Of a stretch of 64,000 nt of DNA, positions 26,911 to 36,234 are shown one piece after another (within the stretch, counting starts at the first letter, position 1; each line of letters begins with the position of its first letter). The position numbers and the translations under genes are program-made. Under the pieces are notes generated by a model. That model worked only from the letters and a program-made list of their open reading frames with translations, was not told the DNA's origin and did not search any database. This stretch comes from Klebsiella pneumoniae (lineage in GTDB: Bacteria; Pseudomonadota; Gammaproteobacteria; Pseudomonadales; Pseudohongiellaceae): the NCBI GenBank assembly GCA_945902215.1, contig CAMDML010000003.1:1-64000 (forward strand), written 5' to 3'.

Positions 26911-28146
26911 ATGATTTCGCTCAAGCAAGCATCCAAACCTCTGGCCAGCGCGTTACTTGTTTTCGCCTCGGTACACGTTGATGCCCAGATCCTCAGCGAA
27001 GAAGGTGCGGTTGAGCTGGACCGATATCTGGCGGAGACCATCGGCACCACGCGCATTCCCGGGTTGGTGGCGCTGGTCGTCAACAAGGACGGCATCCTTT
27101 ACGAAAATAGTTTTGGCCTGATGGAAAGCGCCAACAACAAACCGATGAGCACTGATGCGATCTTCAACATGGCTTCGATGACAAAGCCCATCACGTCTAC
27201 GCTGATCATGATGTTGATAGAGGAAGGCAAGGTGGAACTGGACGCCCCCGTCAGTACCTATCTGCCCGCACTGACCAACCAGCAGGTATTCACAGCGTTC
27301 AATCAGGACAATGGCATTTTCACTGCCGAGCCGGTCAAGAACGGAATGACTGTGCGGCAGTTGCTCACCCACACCTCCGGGATCGGCTACACCTTCACCA
27401 GCGACATCCTCAATAAACTGATGACCGGAGTACCGGGCGCGCGCGCAACCTCGTATCCACTATTGTTCGAGCCCGGCACGCTGTGGCATTACGGCGAAAG
27501 CACAAGGGTGCTGGGCGAAATCGTTGCCGCTGTCACGGGCCAGGAACTGTATACCTACATGAAGGAGCGGCTGCTCGATCCGCTCGGGATGCAAGACACC
27601 AGCTACGATATTGCTGCTGAAAAGAACAGTCGTGTTGTCACTGTGCATCACAGCGACGGCACGCAGTTGATCGAGACTCCGAAAACGGCTGGGGCAATCA
27701 GCTCGCCGCACAACGGTGACGGTGGTTTGTCCGGTACTGCAAATGATTATTCGAAGTTCATCCGTCTGATCCTGAACAATGGCAACGTCAATGGCAAGCA
27801 GTTGCTGAAACCTGAGACGGTGGCGCTGATGAGCCAGTCCGGCACCGGAGATGTGCGAGTTCAGACGATGCATAGCACCAACACCTTGGTCAGCGAGGAT
27901 TTTCCGCTAGGTGCCGGTATTGATACATATGCGCTTGGTTTCCAGCGCACTGAAGCACAGATGCCCGGCCTGCGCTCGGTTGGAAGCCTGGCTTGGGCCG
28001 GAATCTTCAACACCGAATTCTGGATCGATCCGGAGAAGGAGATCGGCGCGGTACTGATGATGCAGTACATGCCGTTCTATGATGCCGATGCCATTGCTGT
28101 GTTACAGGGTTTTGAGCAGAGGGTCTACAGCAACCTTGAAGAATAA
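26911..28146 (+). CDS. Beta-lactamase-family serine hydrolase
   Basis: A 411-residue secreted protein with a signal peptide (about residues 1-26). The penicillin-binding fold is shown by Ser89-x-x-Lys92 (SMTK) and the second-motif tyrosine Tyr194 in HYGES, as in class C beta-lactamases and EstB-like esterases; the third motif is not clear. The substrate cannot be predicted. ACGGAGC precedes the ATG. It lies on the strand opposite to the ubi genes and interrupts ubiE-ubiJ-ubiB, with only 28 bp to ubiJ. Confidence 0.88.
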   Translation: MISLKQASKPLASALLVFASVHVDAQILSEEGAVELDRYLAETIGTTRIPGLVALVVNKDGILYENSFGLMESANNKPMSTDAIFNMASMTKPITSTLIMMLIEEGKVELDAPVSTYLPALTNQQVFTAFNQDNGIFTAEPVKNGMTVRQLLTHTSGIGYTFTSDILNKLMTGVPGARATSYPLLFEPGTLWHYGESTRVLGEIVAAVTGQELYTYMKERLLDPLGMQDTSYDIAAEKNSRVVTVHHSDGTQLIETPKTAGAISSPHNGDGGLSGTANDYSKFIRLILNNGNVNGKQLLKPETVALMSQSGTGDVRVQTMHSTNTLVSEDFPLGAGIDTYALGFQRTEAQMPGLRSVGSLAWAGIFNTEFWIDPEKEIGAVLMMQYMPFYDADAIAVLQGFEQRVYSNLEE

Positions 28147-28174
28147 GCGGGAGATCAGTTGCAACTGAACTGCA

Positions 28175-28792
28175 TCATGGTGTTGAAAGATATTGCTGCA
28201 GCCGAGCCTGCAGACGGTCGGCCCGCAACTGCAGTTCGGAGATTTCATGGTAAAAAGTTTCTAGTTCGGTGGCAGTTGGCAACACGCCTGATTCTTCATG
28301 CAGATAATCACTGACATCCTCCTGCAAGCGGCTGCCCGTCTTCCGTATATATGCGCCTGCCTCGCGCAGTCCGCTGGCAAGCGTTTGCGTCGGAATATCA
28401 CCGATTATTTTGCCCAGTTGATATTCCCAGTCGATATCGAGATCAAGCAGCAGCGCCTGCAACTCCTGAACGAATGCCGTATCGCCGCGCAATTCGACGT
28501 TCTTGTTGCGCAGATTGTCAATGTGCTCGCGCCGCAACAGCAAGCCCAGCAGCGCGGAAGCAGTACCGTGCAGGCTCGCAGTGGATTCGCCATCATGAGG
28601 CGGGGCGAAATGCAGGCCTGTGCTACGAACACTGATATACAGCGTTATCTGCGGTTGCGAGGCATACAAAGCCAGCGTGCGACCATCCAGCTTCAGCAGG
28701 CGCGCCTGGCTTGTGAGGTCGAGAGCCAGGACGCCGTTGATCGAGCGTTCCAGCGGGAGTAACAGTGCGGTTTGCAGCAGAGCAAAGGACAT
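28175..28792 (-). CDS. ubiJ: Ubiquinone biosynthesis accessory factor UbiJ
   Basis: A 205-residue protein with an N-terminal SCP2-type lipid-binding domain (about residues 15-120) and a C-terminal coiled coil (EISELQLRADRLQARLQQ). UbiJ is an assembly factor of the soluble ubiquinone-synthesis complex. It starts one base after the ubiE stop, as in E. coli ubiE-ubiJ-ubiB. Confidence 0.9.
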   Translation of the reverse strand: MSFALLQTALLLPLERSINGVLALDLTSQARLLKLDGRTLALYASQPQITLYISVRSTGLHFAPPHDGESTASLHGTASALLGLLLRREHIDNLRNKNVELRGDTAFVQELQALLLDLDIDWEYQLGKIIGDIPTQTLASGLREAGAYIRKTGSRLQEDVSDYLHEESGVLPTATELETFYHEISELQLRADRLQARLQQYLSTP

Positions 28793-29554
28793 CTAGGCAA
28801 CCTTGTAGCCGATGTGAATCGCGCAGATGCCGCCCATGACATCGTGATACTGGCAGCGTGCGAAACCGGCATCGAGCACCATTTGCTTGAGTGTTTCCTG
28901 GTCGGGATGCATGCGAATCGATTCAACGAGATATTGGTAGCTGGCACTGTCACCCATCACAAGCTTGCCGGCCAGTGGCCAGAGTTTCGAGTAGATGTCG
29001 TAGGCCTTCCCCACCAGCGGGGAGCGCGGTTTGGAGAATTCCAGCACCAGTACGCGGCCACCGGGCTTGCAGGCACGGTACATTGAGCGCAGAGCCGCGT
29101 CCTTGGTGGTGACGTTGCGCAGTCCGTAGGCAATCACAATGCAGTCGAAGCTGTTGTCCGCGAAGGGCAGGCATTCGGCATTGGCCAGCGTGTAGCTAAT
29201 GTTGCCAGGCTGTCCGGCATCGATGATCCGGTCGCGTCCCACGGCAACCATGGATTCGTTGATGTCGGCGAGAACGATCTGGCCAGCGCTGCCCACAAGC
29301 GGGGCAAACAACAAGCTGAAATCGCCGGTGCCGCCGGCAAGATCAAGCACTTGCTGTCCAAGACGCACTGCGCTCAGTTCCACCGTATAGCGTTTGATCA
29401 GCCGATGGGTTCCCAGCGACACAACGTCATTCATCAGGTCGTATTTCGGCGCGACTGAATGGAAGACCTTACCAACCAGCGTGGATTTTTCCGCCACCGG
29501 GACTTCCTGATAGCCGAAATGCGTGGTCTTGTCGGAGTTGGGAGTATCGTTCAT
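28793..29554 (-). CDS. ubiE: Ubiquinone/menaquinone C-methyltransferase UbiE
   Basis: SAM-dependent C-methylation of the quinone ring. The 253-residue product has [19 protein letters not shown] near the N-terminus, SAM-binding motif [12 protein letters not shown], and the UbiE signature blocks YGLRNVTT and [13 protein letters not shown]. First gene of the ubiE-ubiJ pair; the DUF971 gene lies 37 bp upstream on the same strand. Confidence 0.97.
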   Translation of the reverse strand: MNDTPNSDKTTHFGYQEVPVAEKSTLVGKVFHSVAPKYDLMNDVVSLGTHRLIKRYTVELSAVRLGQQVLDLAGGTGDFSLLFAPLVGSAGQIVLADINESMVAVGRDRIIDAGQPGNISYTLANAECLPFADNSFDCIVIAYGLRNVTTKDAALRSMYRACKPGGRVLVLEFSKPRSPLVGKAYDIYSKLWPLAGKLVMGDSASYQYLVESIRMHPDQETLKQMVLDAGFARCQYHDVMGGICAIHIGYKVA

Positions 29555-29591
29555 GGGCGAAGCGTTGAATGGATTCCGGTCATTGTAGCGG

Positions 29592-29990
29592 CTAGTGTGG
29601 TTTGAGCGGCACGATATTGACGACTTGCACGCCTTGCTCGAGTGGTTCGCGACGAGCGCCCGCGACCTTCATGCGGCCGAGATATTGATCCCAAAACGTT
29701 TGCTGACCCAGAGCCAGTTCACGCAGGTATTCCCAGGTGAAGATGCCAGTACTGTGGCCGTCACTGAAGTGCAGCTGCACAGCATAGTGACCCACAGGAT
29801 CGATGCTGTTGATCTTCACAAAACGTTTTTCGGTTTGCAGTACTTCCTGCCCCTGCCCGTGGCCGCGCACTTCGGCGGAAGGTGAGTGGACGCGCAAGAA
29901 TTCAGCGGGGAGCGAGAACAGCCCGCCGTCTGCATAGCGCAGTTCCAGCAGTGCAGTTTTTTTGTGCAGGCGGATTTCGGTGGGTTGCAT
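29592..29990 (-). CDS. DUF971 domain protein
   Basis: A 132-residue single-domain protein of the DUF971 family, related to the N-terminal domain of gamma-butyrobetaine hydroxylase. Visible blocks are [20 protein letters not shown] and [19 protein letters not shown]. In Pseudomonas this gene follows hslVU; here hslVU is absent and a SPOR gene precedes it by seven bases. Function is not established, although such domains have been linked with Fe-S cluster or oxygenase chemistry. Confidence 0.88.
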   Translation of the reverse strand: MQPTEIRLHKKTALLELRYADGGLFSLPAEFLRVHSPSAEVRGHGQGQEVLQTEKRFVKINSIDPVGHYAVQLHFSDGHSTGIFTWEYLRELALGQQTFWDQYLGRMKVAGARREPLEQGVQVVNIVPLKPH

Positions 29991-29996
29991 GTTTAT

Positions 29997-30635
29997 CTAA
30001 GGCAACTGCAACAGCATGGAATCAATACCGTTCCCGGAAAGAATGTCGCGCGCAGCTTGCGCATTTTGCCTTCCCGCAATCGGACCCACCTGCACCCGGT
30101 AGAATGTTCGCCCACCCACGACGCCCTGCGATACAGTGACATTCATGTTCATCAGGATGATGCGGGCACGCAGGCTTTCCGCATCTTCGCGGCTCTGGAA
30201 GGAACCGACTTGCCAAAGATAAAGTACGGGCCGTTGTTCTTCTGCTGACGCAAGTTCCGGGGCCGCGGTCGGCGCCTCAGCGGTTGTGCTGGTGGTAGCG
30301 GGAGCAGTGTCGCCGGCCACCGCATCAGTGCCGGATTCTGGGGCAACCGGAGGCCCATTCGCGGCGAGTTCGTCATGGGCCAGCTCGGTGTAAAAACCAA
30401 AATCGAAGGCCGGCAGGTCCTCGGGGCTGGTTTGCACGTTTTGTGCGTTCTCCGTGACGCCTTCCCCTAGCTTTAACACCCCGAGATAGGAAGCGATGGA
30501 TATGATGACGCCGGTCATCAGGCCAGAAAAATACCAGCTCCAGTTAGCGTTACCTGACATCGGTGGCTTGCTCGCAGAGCGTTTGCGCTTGTTGCCGTCA
30601 GGATTGTTGCGTTGTTTGGCAAAATCTTGTGCCAT
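29997..30635 (-). CDS. SPOR-domain membrane protein, FtsN-like
   Basis: A 212-residue protein with a basic cytosolic N-terminus (RNNPDGNKRKRSASKP), a membrane segment (about 34-52), a Pro/Ala/Thr-rich periplasmic linker and a C-terminal SPOR domain (about 135-212, WQVGSFQSREDAESLRARI). SPOR domains bind denuded peptidoglycan at division sites. It follows priA, the place of ftsN-type genes in related genomes. Too short to be sure that it is the functional FtsN. Confidence 0.85.
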   Translation of the reverse strand: MAQDFAKQRNNPDGNKRKRSASKPPMSGNANWSWYFSGLMTGVIISIASYLGVLKLGEGVTENAQNVQTSPEDLPAFDFGFYTELAHDELAANGPPVAPESGTDAVAGDTAPATTSTTAEAPTAAPELASAEEQRPVLYLWQVGSFQSREDAESLRARIILMNMNVTVSQGVVGGRTFYRVQVGPIAGRQNAQAARDILSGNGIDSMLLQLP

Positions 30636-30716
30636 GAGGCGTGAACTGCATGTGGTCTATTGTGGGTGGCATTATCCGGCAAAACTGGTGAATGCGCGAA
30701 TTGTTCAACGCATCAA

Positions 30717-32981
30717 TTAGCTGTAGTCGAGCGGGTCCACGTCTATTGACCAGCGTACCTGCCTGCCCAGTGGATGCGTGCTCAGCACATCAGTCAATGT
30801 ATGGCCCAGCCGCTGCAGTGTGGTGCGATGGCTGGATTGCAGAATCAATTGCGCACGGAACTGTCCGGCCCGCTTGCCCAGCGGACTTTGCATAGGCCCA
30901 AAAATTTCCAGATCACGTGTGCTGTGCTCCAGCGCGAGCTTCTGCACCACCTGCAAAAATTCCAGGGGCAGTTCGCGCTTGCTGGCCTCTGCCTTGAACA
31001 GCAGGCAGCGTACGAACGGCGGCAGGCGACCACTCTTGCGCTGCTTCAGCAAACTCCGGGCAAATGTGCCATAACCTTCATTGACCAGCTGGAGCAGAAC
31101 GGGGTGAGTATTGTGCCAAGTCTGGATCAGCACGCGCCCGGCCTTGTCGCTGCGTCCTGCGCGGCCGCTGACCTGAGTCAAAAGTTGCCCCAGCGTTTCC
31201 TGGCCGCGGAAGTCCGCACTGAACAAGCCGCTGTCGGCATCAAGCACGGCGACAAGTGTCACCTGCGGGAAATGATGACCTTTCGCCAGCATCTGCGTCC
31301 CCACAAGGATGCAAGGGATGCCTGAATTGATCCGCTCCAAGTAGGCGTCCAGACTGCCTTTGGTGCGAGTGGTGTCGCGATCGATGCGAATGACTGGGTA
31401 ATCCGGGAATTCCGCTTGCAACAGAGTCTCGCTGCGCTCAGTGCCAAGGCCAATGCCAGCCAGATGCGCGCTATTGCAAGTCGGGCAGGCAGAGGGCAGA
31501 TTCTTGTGAGCGTCGCAGTGATGACAGCGCAAGGCTGCAGGATATTGATGCAAGGTATAGCTGCGTTCACAGCGCGGGCACTCGGCAATCCAGCCGCAGT
31601 CGCCGCAGAGCAACAAAGGGGCGAAGCCGCGCCGGTTAAGAAACACCAGGACTTGCTGGTTCTGTTCCAATTGCCCGCGTATGGCCTGCAATAAGGAACC
31701 GGAAAATCCTTCGCGCAGTTCCTGCAGTTTAAGATTGAGCAATTGCACCTCAGGCAGGATCGCTCCGCCCGCACGCTCAGTCAGCGGCAACAATTGGTAA
31801 CGGCCATTGAGCGCGTTTTGCAAACTTTCCAGCGAAGGTGTTGCCGAGCCCAACACGATCGGTACCTTTTGCATACGCGCGCGGTAGATCGCTACATCAC
31901 GGGCGGAATAGCGAAATCCGTCCTGCTGTTTGTAGGAGCTGTCATGCTCTTCATCAACAATGATCAATCCAAGGCGGGCTAGCGGTGTGAACACGGCGGA
32001 GCGTGTGCCGATCACGATGTCGGCGCTGCCGTTGCGCGCAGCCAGCCAGCCATCGCAGCGCTGGCGATCAGTCAGGCCGGAATGGAAGGCAACGATGTTG
32101 CACTTGAAGCGTTCAGTGAAGCGCCGGATGGTCTGCGGTGTCAGGCTGATTTCAGGCACCAGCACCAGCACCTGTTGTTTGCGTTTGAAGCACTCAGTGA
32201 TCAGCTGCAAATAAATTTCGGTTTTGCCACTGCCGGTAATGCCTTCAAGCAGAAAGGGCGTAAAACTGCCCAGGGCTGCGCTGATGCGCCGAAAGGCGGC
32301 AGCCTGTTCGGCATTGAACGTAAGCGGACTGGCTGTATCGAGGTTCGCTGCCACTCCTTGCTCATTGATTCGCAGGAATGGCGCAACGAGCTGGCGGTCC
32401 ACAAGCCCCTTGAGCACAGCAGACGCCGGTTTACCCAGCAGGGTTGATGCTTCCGCAGTGCTGAGCTCACCGTACAGTTTTAGCAGGTTCAGCAGGGCTT
32501 CCTGACGCGGCGCGCCGGCAACAGACAACGCTTCCTGTCCAGTGAGTGTCAGGCGCCAGCAGGGTTTGCCGGGAACGTACAGCGGTTTGCCTTCGCGAAC
32601 TGCTCGCGGCAGGGAGGTCAAGAGCGCCAACCCCGGCGGGTACATATAATAGTCACTGGCCCAGGCATAGAGCTTTAGCGTGTCTTCATCGAGCAGTGCT
32701 TCGTCTTCCAGTACAGCATCAACTGCACGCAGTTTGTCAGCGGCTACGTTCGTTTCCGTGCTGGTGCCGGTGACCAGACCTATCTGTATTTGTCTGCCGA
32801 AACGCACACGCACACGTGTACCCGGCTGAGGCAGGGGAACGCCTTCGGGGGGCAGATAATCGAATGAGGTGCGCAGGGGCGAGGGAACGGCGATTTTCAG
32901 ATACAACTTGGGAAAGGCTGATCTGCGCAAAACAGTGAGGTCGGCGTGGCCGGGCGTGTTGAGTGATGGAGCGGAGCGCAA
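30717..32981 (-). CDS. priA: Primosomal protein N' (replication restart helicase PriA)
   Basis: 3'-5' DNA helicase that reloads the replisome at stalled forks. The 754-residue product has an N-terminal DNA-binding domain, Walker A GITGSGKTEIYL, motif II VDEEHDSSYKQ, a cysteine-rich zinc region (CGDCGWIAECPRCERS and CHHCDAHKNLPSACPTC), and motif VI QVSGRAGR. No ATG fits; the TTG at 32981 is used here, while another TTG at 32930 would begin nearer to the conserved block LYLKIAVPSPLRTSFDY. Confidence 0.94.
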   Translation of the reverse strand: MRSAPSLNTPGHADLTVLRRSAFPKLYLKIAVPSPLRTSFDYLPPEGVPLPQPGTRVRVRFGRQIQIGLVTGTSTETNVAADKLRAVDAVLEDEALLDEDTLKLYAWASDYYMYPPGLALLTSLPRAVREGKPLYVPGKPCWRLTLTGQEALSVAGAPRQEALLNLLKLYGELSTAEASTLLGKPASAVLKGLVDRQLVAPFLRINEQGVAANLDTASPLTFNAEQAAAFRRISAALGSFTPFLLEGITGSGKTEIYLQLITECFKRKQQVLVLVPEISLTPQTIRRFTERFKCNIVAFHSGLTDRQRCDGWLAARNGSADIVIGTRSAVFTPLARLGLIIVDEEHDSSYKQQDGFRYSARDVAIYRARMQKVPIVLGSATPSLESLQNALNGRYQLLPLTERAGGAILPEVQLLNLKLQELREGFSGSLLQAIRGQLEQNQQVLVFLNRRGFAPLLLCGDCGWIAECPRCERSYTLHQYPAALRCHHCDAHKNLPSACPTCNSAHLAGIGLGTERSETLLQAEFPDYPVIRIDRDTTRTKGSLDAYLERINSGIPCILVGTQMLAKGHHFPQVTLVAVLDADSGLFSADFRGQETLGQLLTQVSGRAGRSDKAGRVLIQTWHNTHPVLLQLVNEGYGTFARSLLKQRKSGRLPPFVRCLLFKAEASKRELPLEFLQVVQKLALEHSTRDLEIFGPMQSPLGKRAGQFRAQLILQSSHRTTLQRLGHTLTDVLSTHPLGRQVRWSIDVDPLDYS

Positions 32982-33022
32982 TAGTATAGGTATCCCGAAG
33001 TGAATGCCATGAGGCCACCTGT

Positions 33023-33349
33023 TTGTCCACGCCAGCCCAACCCAGAAACATCTTGCCCCAGGAACTGCTGCAGTTGCGTGATCGCATCGACAGTATCGAC
33101 GAAGACATACTTGCGGCGCTTGCCCGCCGTTTCGAGGTGACTGAGAAGGTGGGGCAGATCAAGGCACTGCATGGCCTCGATTCCGTCGATCCGGTCAGGG
33201 AGCAAGAGAAGCTGCAGCGCCTGCGCGCGCTGGCGGAGCAAAAAAAGCTCAGCGGGAACCTGGTGCAGGAGCTATATCAAAGGCTGTTCGATGAAGTGGT
33301 GAAGAACCATCGGCTGCAGGCGTTGACCTTGAAAAAGGCGCCGGAATAA
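33023..33349 (+). CDS. AroQ-type chorismate mutase domain protein
   Basis: A 108-residue all-helical protein with the AroQ pattern: LRDRIDSIDEDILAALARR, then VTEKVGQIKALHGL and DPVREQEKL. AroQ enzymes convert chorismate to prephenate. By hand alignment the arginines, lysine and RE pair are present. The third-helix residues equivalent to E. coli Ser84 and Gln88 read His and Ala, so activity or substrate may differ. The likely start is TTG. It is divergent from priA and lies upstream of rpmE. Confidence 0.8.
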   Translation: MSTPAQPRNILPQELLQLRDRIDSIDEDILAALARRFEVTEKVGQIKALHGLDSVDPVREQEKLQRLRALAEQKKLSGNLVQELYQRLFDEVVKNHRLQALTLKKAPE

Positions 33350-33395
33350 GCCCCTCCCGGACTGTTTTAGCCATTGGTTCCCCAGATCTTCCGGC

Positions 33396-33423
33396 TTGCC
33401 AGAGGGCCTTCTTCTGGTAGAAT
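33396..33423 (+). promoter_or_regulatory. Sigma-70 promoter of rpmE
   Basis: TTGCCA (33396-33401) and TAGAAT (33418-33423) are separated by 16 bp. Transcription would start near 33430 and give a leader of about 127 nt. Confidence 0.7.
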
Positions 33424-33433
33424 ATGCGCTCTT

Positions 33434-33534
33434 TTTCCCTACCACACAGGGAAATTCTTTGACCCAAAAAGCTTGTGAGCTGGGTCATGGTACCGGCTAA
33501 GTAATGAGAAGCAATGACCGGTGGCTATGTCCAC
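33434..33534 (+). promoter_or_regulatory. Structured rpmE leader, candidate L31 autoregulatory RNA
   Basis: Successive inverted repeats lie in the leader: TTTCCCT/AGGGAAA (33434-33454), TGACCC/GGGTCA enclosing AGCT-TGTG-AGCT (33460-33487), and ACCGG/CCGGT (33492-33522). A further stem GTGG-CTATGT-CCAC (33521-33534) overlaps the last arm and would compete with it near the ribosome-binding site. Leaders bound by L31 have been described in Gammaproteobacteria; correspondence with that class is inferred from position only. Confidence 0.5.
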
Positions 33535-33556
33535 GGAAGTTCACAGAGAGGCATTA

Positions 33557-33766
33557 ATGAGAGCTGAAATTCATCCGAAGTACGAAGACATCGCCGTGAC
33601 CTGCGGTTGTGGCAATGTGTTCAAAACCCGCTCCACGCTGGCCGAGGATCTACGTATCGACGTATGTTCCAAGTGCCACCCCTTCTTCAGCGGCAAACAG
33701 AAAATTCTCGATACCGGCGGCCGCGTTGACAAGTTCAACAAGCGTTTCGGTGCCCGCAAAGTCTAA
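33557..33766 (+). CDS. rpmE: 50S ribosomal protein bL31
   Basis: A 69-residue ribosomal protein that bridges the subunits. It is the zinc-binding form: Cys16 and Cys18 in TCGCG and Cys37/Cys40 in [11 protein letters not shown]. The ATG is preceded by AGAGAGG. An upstream in-frame GTG would extend into the regulatory leader and is rejected. Confidence 0.97.
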   Translation: MRAEIHPKYEDIAVTCGCGNVFKTRSTLAEDLRIDVCSKCHPFFSGKQKILDTGGRVDKFNKRFGARKV

Positions 33767-33819
33767 GTTTGTCTCTTTCCGGGCCGTGGTCGTCACTTTT
33801 TGTTGACGCCCGGCTTGGC

Positions 33820-36234
33820 TCAGAACACTTCTTGGCTGCTTGCGCTGGGCACACCCGGGCGGGCGGGATTGGTCAGTGACTGGCAGTCACCGTAGGGAGG
33901 AAGCTCCTCCTCACGGAAAATCTCAAAGATCGCACCCTGTTCATTCGGACAGGACCGCAGTCCCGTTTCGCGGTTGATGCGCACAGACACAAGTCCGTCC
34001 GGCTGCTGCATCGAGCTTTCCGGCGCACCTTCCAGCGCAACCTTCATGAAATCAATCCAGATTGGCGTCGATACAGTTGCCGCCTGCTCCTGTTGTCCCA
34101 GACTCTCGGGCTGGTCGTATCCCACATAGACCGTAGCGACCAGATTGCCGTTGAAGCCTGAAAACCACAGATCATTTGCATCATTTGTGGTGCCGGTTTT
34201 GCCGGCTAGATCCTGACGGTTCATGGCACGTGACACCGGCCGGCCACTGCCTTCGGTTATGACTGAGCGCAGGATTGTGTTCATGATGTAGGCCGTGCGT
34301 TCGTCGATCACGCGCGGGGCAGGGGCCACCGGTTCGAAGGCAGGCACCTCATTACTAGCCAGCATGGCTTCGACATCCGCCTGACTGCCGCAGTCTCTGC
34401 AGACAACGACAGGCTGGGCGCGATAAACCTCGCCATCGTTAAAATTCACAACGCGTTCGATGAGATATGGCTCCACTTTGTAACCTCCATTCGCAAACAC
34501 TGCGTAGCCGGTTGCGACCTCCAGTGGCAATACCGAGTGCGAACCTATTGCAACGGTGAGGTCATTGCGCGGGATTTCACTTTCCTTGAAGCCAAAGCGG
34601 GCAAAATAAGGCAGAACGACATCCTCACCTAGCGCATCGTAGAGGCGCAGGGACACCAGGTTTTTCGATTGGGTCAGCGCGTATTTCAGCCGGATGGGCC
34701 CCATGAAGTCGCCTTCGAAATTGGACGGACGATAATCGCTGCGTGCCAGCGGAGCATCATTGATCAATGTCGCTGCGGTATAGCCGTTTTCGAGCGCGGC
34801 GGAGTAAAGGAAAGGTTTGAAGTTGGAGCCGGGCTGACGCTTTGCCTGAGCGATCCGGTTGAAGGTACTGGCAGTGAAATCGTAGCCACCAGTCAGGGCC
34901 TTGATGGCCCCGCTGTTTGGGTCGATTGCAACCAGACCGCCATTGACGTCGGGCACCTGTCCCAGAACCCATTTGCCTTCGGCATTCAGTGTTACCCGGA
35001 TCAAGTCCCCGTGCTCAGTGACTTCGGTCGCAGCGCGTGGAGAGGAGCCCCAGGCACTGGAAGTGATGAAGCGTTTGGCCCAGCGAATACCATCCCAATC
35101 AAGGGTGACACTCTCGCCGTTCTTGAGTAAGGCGGTGATGGAGCGCTCACTAACTGATTGCACAAACGCAGGTTCTTGGCCGGCTACGGCTGGGGTTGCT
35201 CCCAGGATTTCCAGCCAGCCCGCTACAGATCCATCTTCGGTTGGGCGCATGTGATTTTCGCGGCCACGATAGCCATGATTCCGGTCATAATTCTCAAGCC
35301 CTGTAATCAAGGCATGGTTGGCGGCACTCTGCATTCGACTGTCGACAGTCGTATACACTTCAAAGCCATCAGTCAGCGCTAGCTCACCATAGAGTTCAAC
35401 CATTTCTAGCCGGGCCATTTCGGCAACGTAGGGAGCTTCCAAATCTGGTTGGCGCCCATAGCGTCGCGCTGTTTCTGGACTCTCATAGGCGCCGTCATAT
35501 TCCTCTTGACTGATCATGTCCTGATCCAACATGCGCCTCAGAACGCGCTGACGTTCGGCCAAGGCTCGCTCTGCGGATTCGAGGGGATTGTAGGCATTGG
35601 GGCGGGGCATGATGCCGATCAGCGTGGCGATCTCGGCAAGGGTCAGCTGGGCGACATCCTTGTCATAATATTGTCGTGTGGCAGCTTTGATGCCGTACGC
35701 AGAAACGCCGAAGAAAGTACGGTTAAGATACAGCTCGAGGATTTCGTCTTTGGACAATTCCCTCTCCATCTTGATCGCCAGCAGGATTTCCTTGATTTTG
35801 CGGGAATAGGCGGACTCGCCCTCGAAGAAAAAGTTTTTTGTAACCTGCATGGTGATCGTGCTGCCACCGCCCCAATCGTTCCCCGTTAGTATGCCGGCCA
35901 CTGAGCGCAGGAGGCCGAAGGAATCGACACCATTGTGATCGTAAAAACGCTTGTCTTCGCTGGATACCAGCGCCTGGATGACTTGGGGCGGAATCTCCTG
36001 GTATTTGATCGGATTGCTTCGGCGGCTGCCGAATTCGGCCAGCAACATGCCATCGGAAGTGAAGATCCGCAGCGGATTTTCTAGCCGAATATTGGTATAG
36101 GATTCCCGACTAGGCAACTTGGGTGAGGTATAGAGGACAGCGCTGGCAAAGAGCATCACCATCCCCGCCAGTCCGGCGACGGCCCACCAGACGAGGTATC
36201 GGGTTAGTAAATGCTGAAGGTTATTCACGAACAA
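33820..36234 (-). CDS. mrcA: Penicillin-binding protein 1A
   Basis: Bifunctional class A penicillin-binding protein that polymerises and crosslinks peptidoglycan in cell elongation. In the 804-residue product an N-terminal membrane anchor (about 15-35) is followed by the GT51 domain (EDKRFYDHNGVD, GGSTITMQVTKN), an OB-like insert, and the transpeptidase with S-x-x-K in GSNFKPF, S-x-N-type TQSKNLV and KTG in GKTGTTND. All motifs are intact. It converges with rpmE; a CGTCA/TGACG hairpin without a T-run lies between the two genes. Confidence 0.96.
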   Translation of the reverse strand: MFVNNLQHLLTRYLVWWAVAGLAGMVMLFASAVLYTSPKLPSRESYTNIRLENPLRIFTSDGMLLAEFGSRRSNPIKYQEIPPQVIQALVSSEDKRFYDHNGVDSFGLLRSVAGILTGNDWGGGSTITMQVTKNFFFEGESAYSRKIKEILLAIKMERELSKDEILELYLNRTFFGVSAYGIKAATRQYYDKDVAQLTLAEIATLIGIMPRPNAYNPLESAERALAERQRVLRRMLDQDMISQEEYDGAYESPETARRYGRQPDLEAPYVAEMARLEMVELYGELALTDGFEVYTTVDSRMQSAANHALITGLENYDRNHGYRGRENHMRPTEDGSVAGWLEILGATPAVAGQEPAFVQSVSERSITALLKNGESVTLDWDGIRWAKRFITSSAWGSSPRAATEVTEHGDLIRVTLNAEGKWVLGQVPDVNGGLVAIDPNSGAIKALTGGYDFTASTFNRIAQAKRQPGSNFKPFLYSAALENGYTAATLINDAPLARSDYRPSNFEGDFMGPIRLKYALTQSKNLVSLRLYDALGEDVVLPYFARFGFKESEIPRNDLTVAIGSHSVLPLEVATGYAVFANGGYKVEPYLIERVVNFNDGEVYRAQPVVVCRDCGSQADVEAMLASNEVPAFEPVAPAPRVIDERTAYIMNTILRSVITEGSGRPVSRAMNRQDLAGKTGTTNDANDLWFSGFNGNLVATVYVGYDQPESLGQQEQAATVSTPIWIDFMKVALEGAPESSMQQPDGLVSVRINRETGLRSCPNEQGAIFEIFREEELPPYGDCQSLTNPARPGVPSASSQEVF

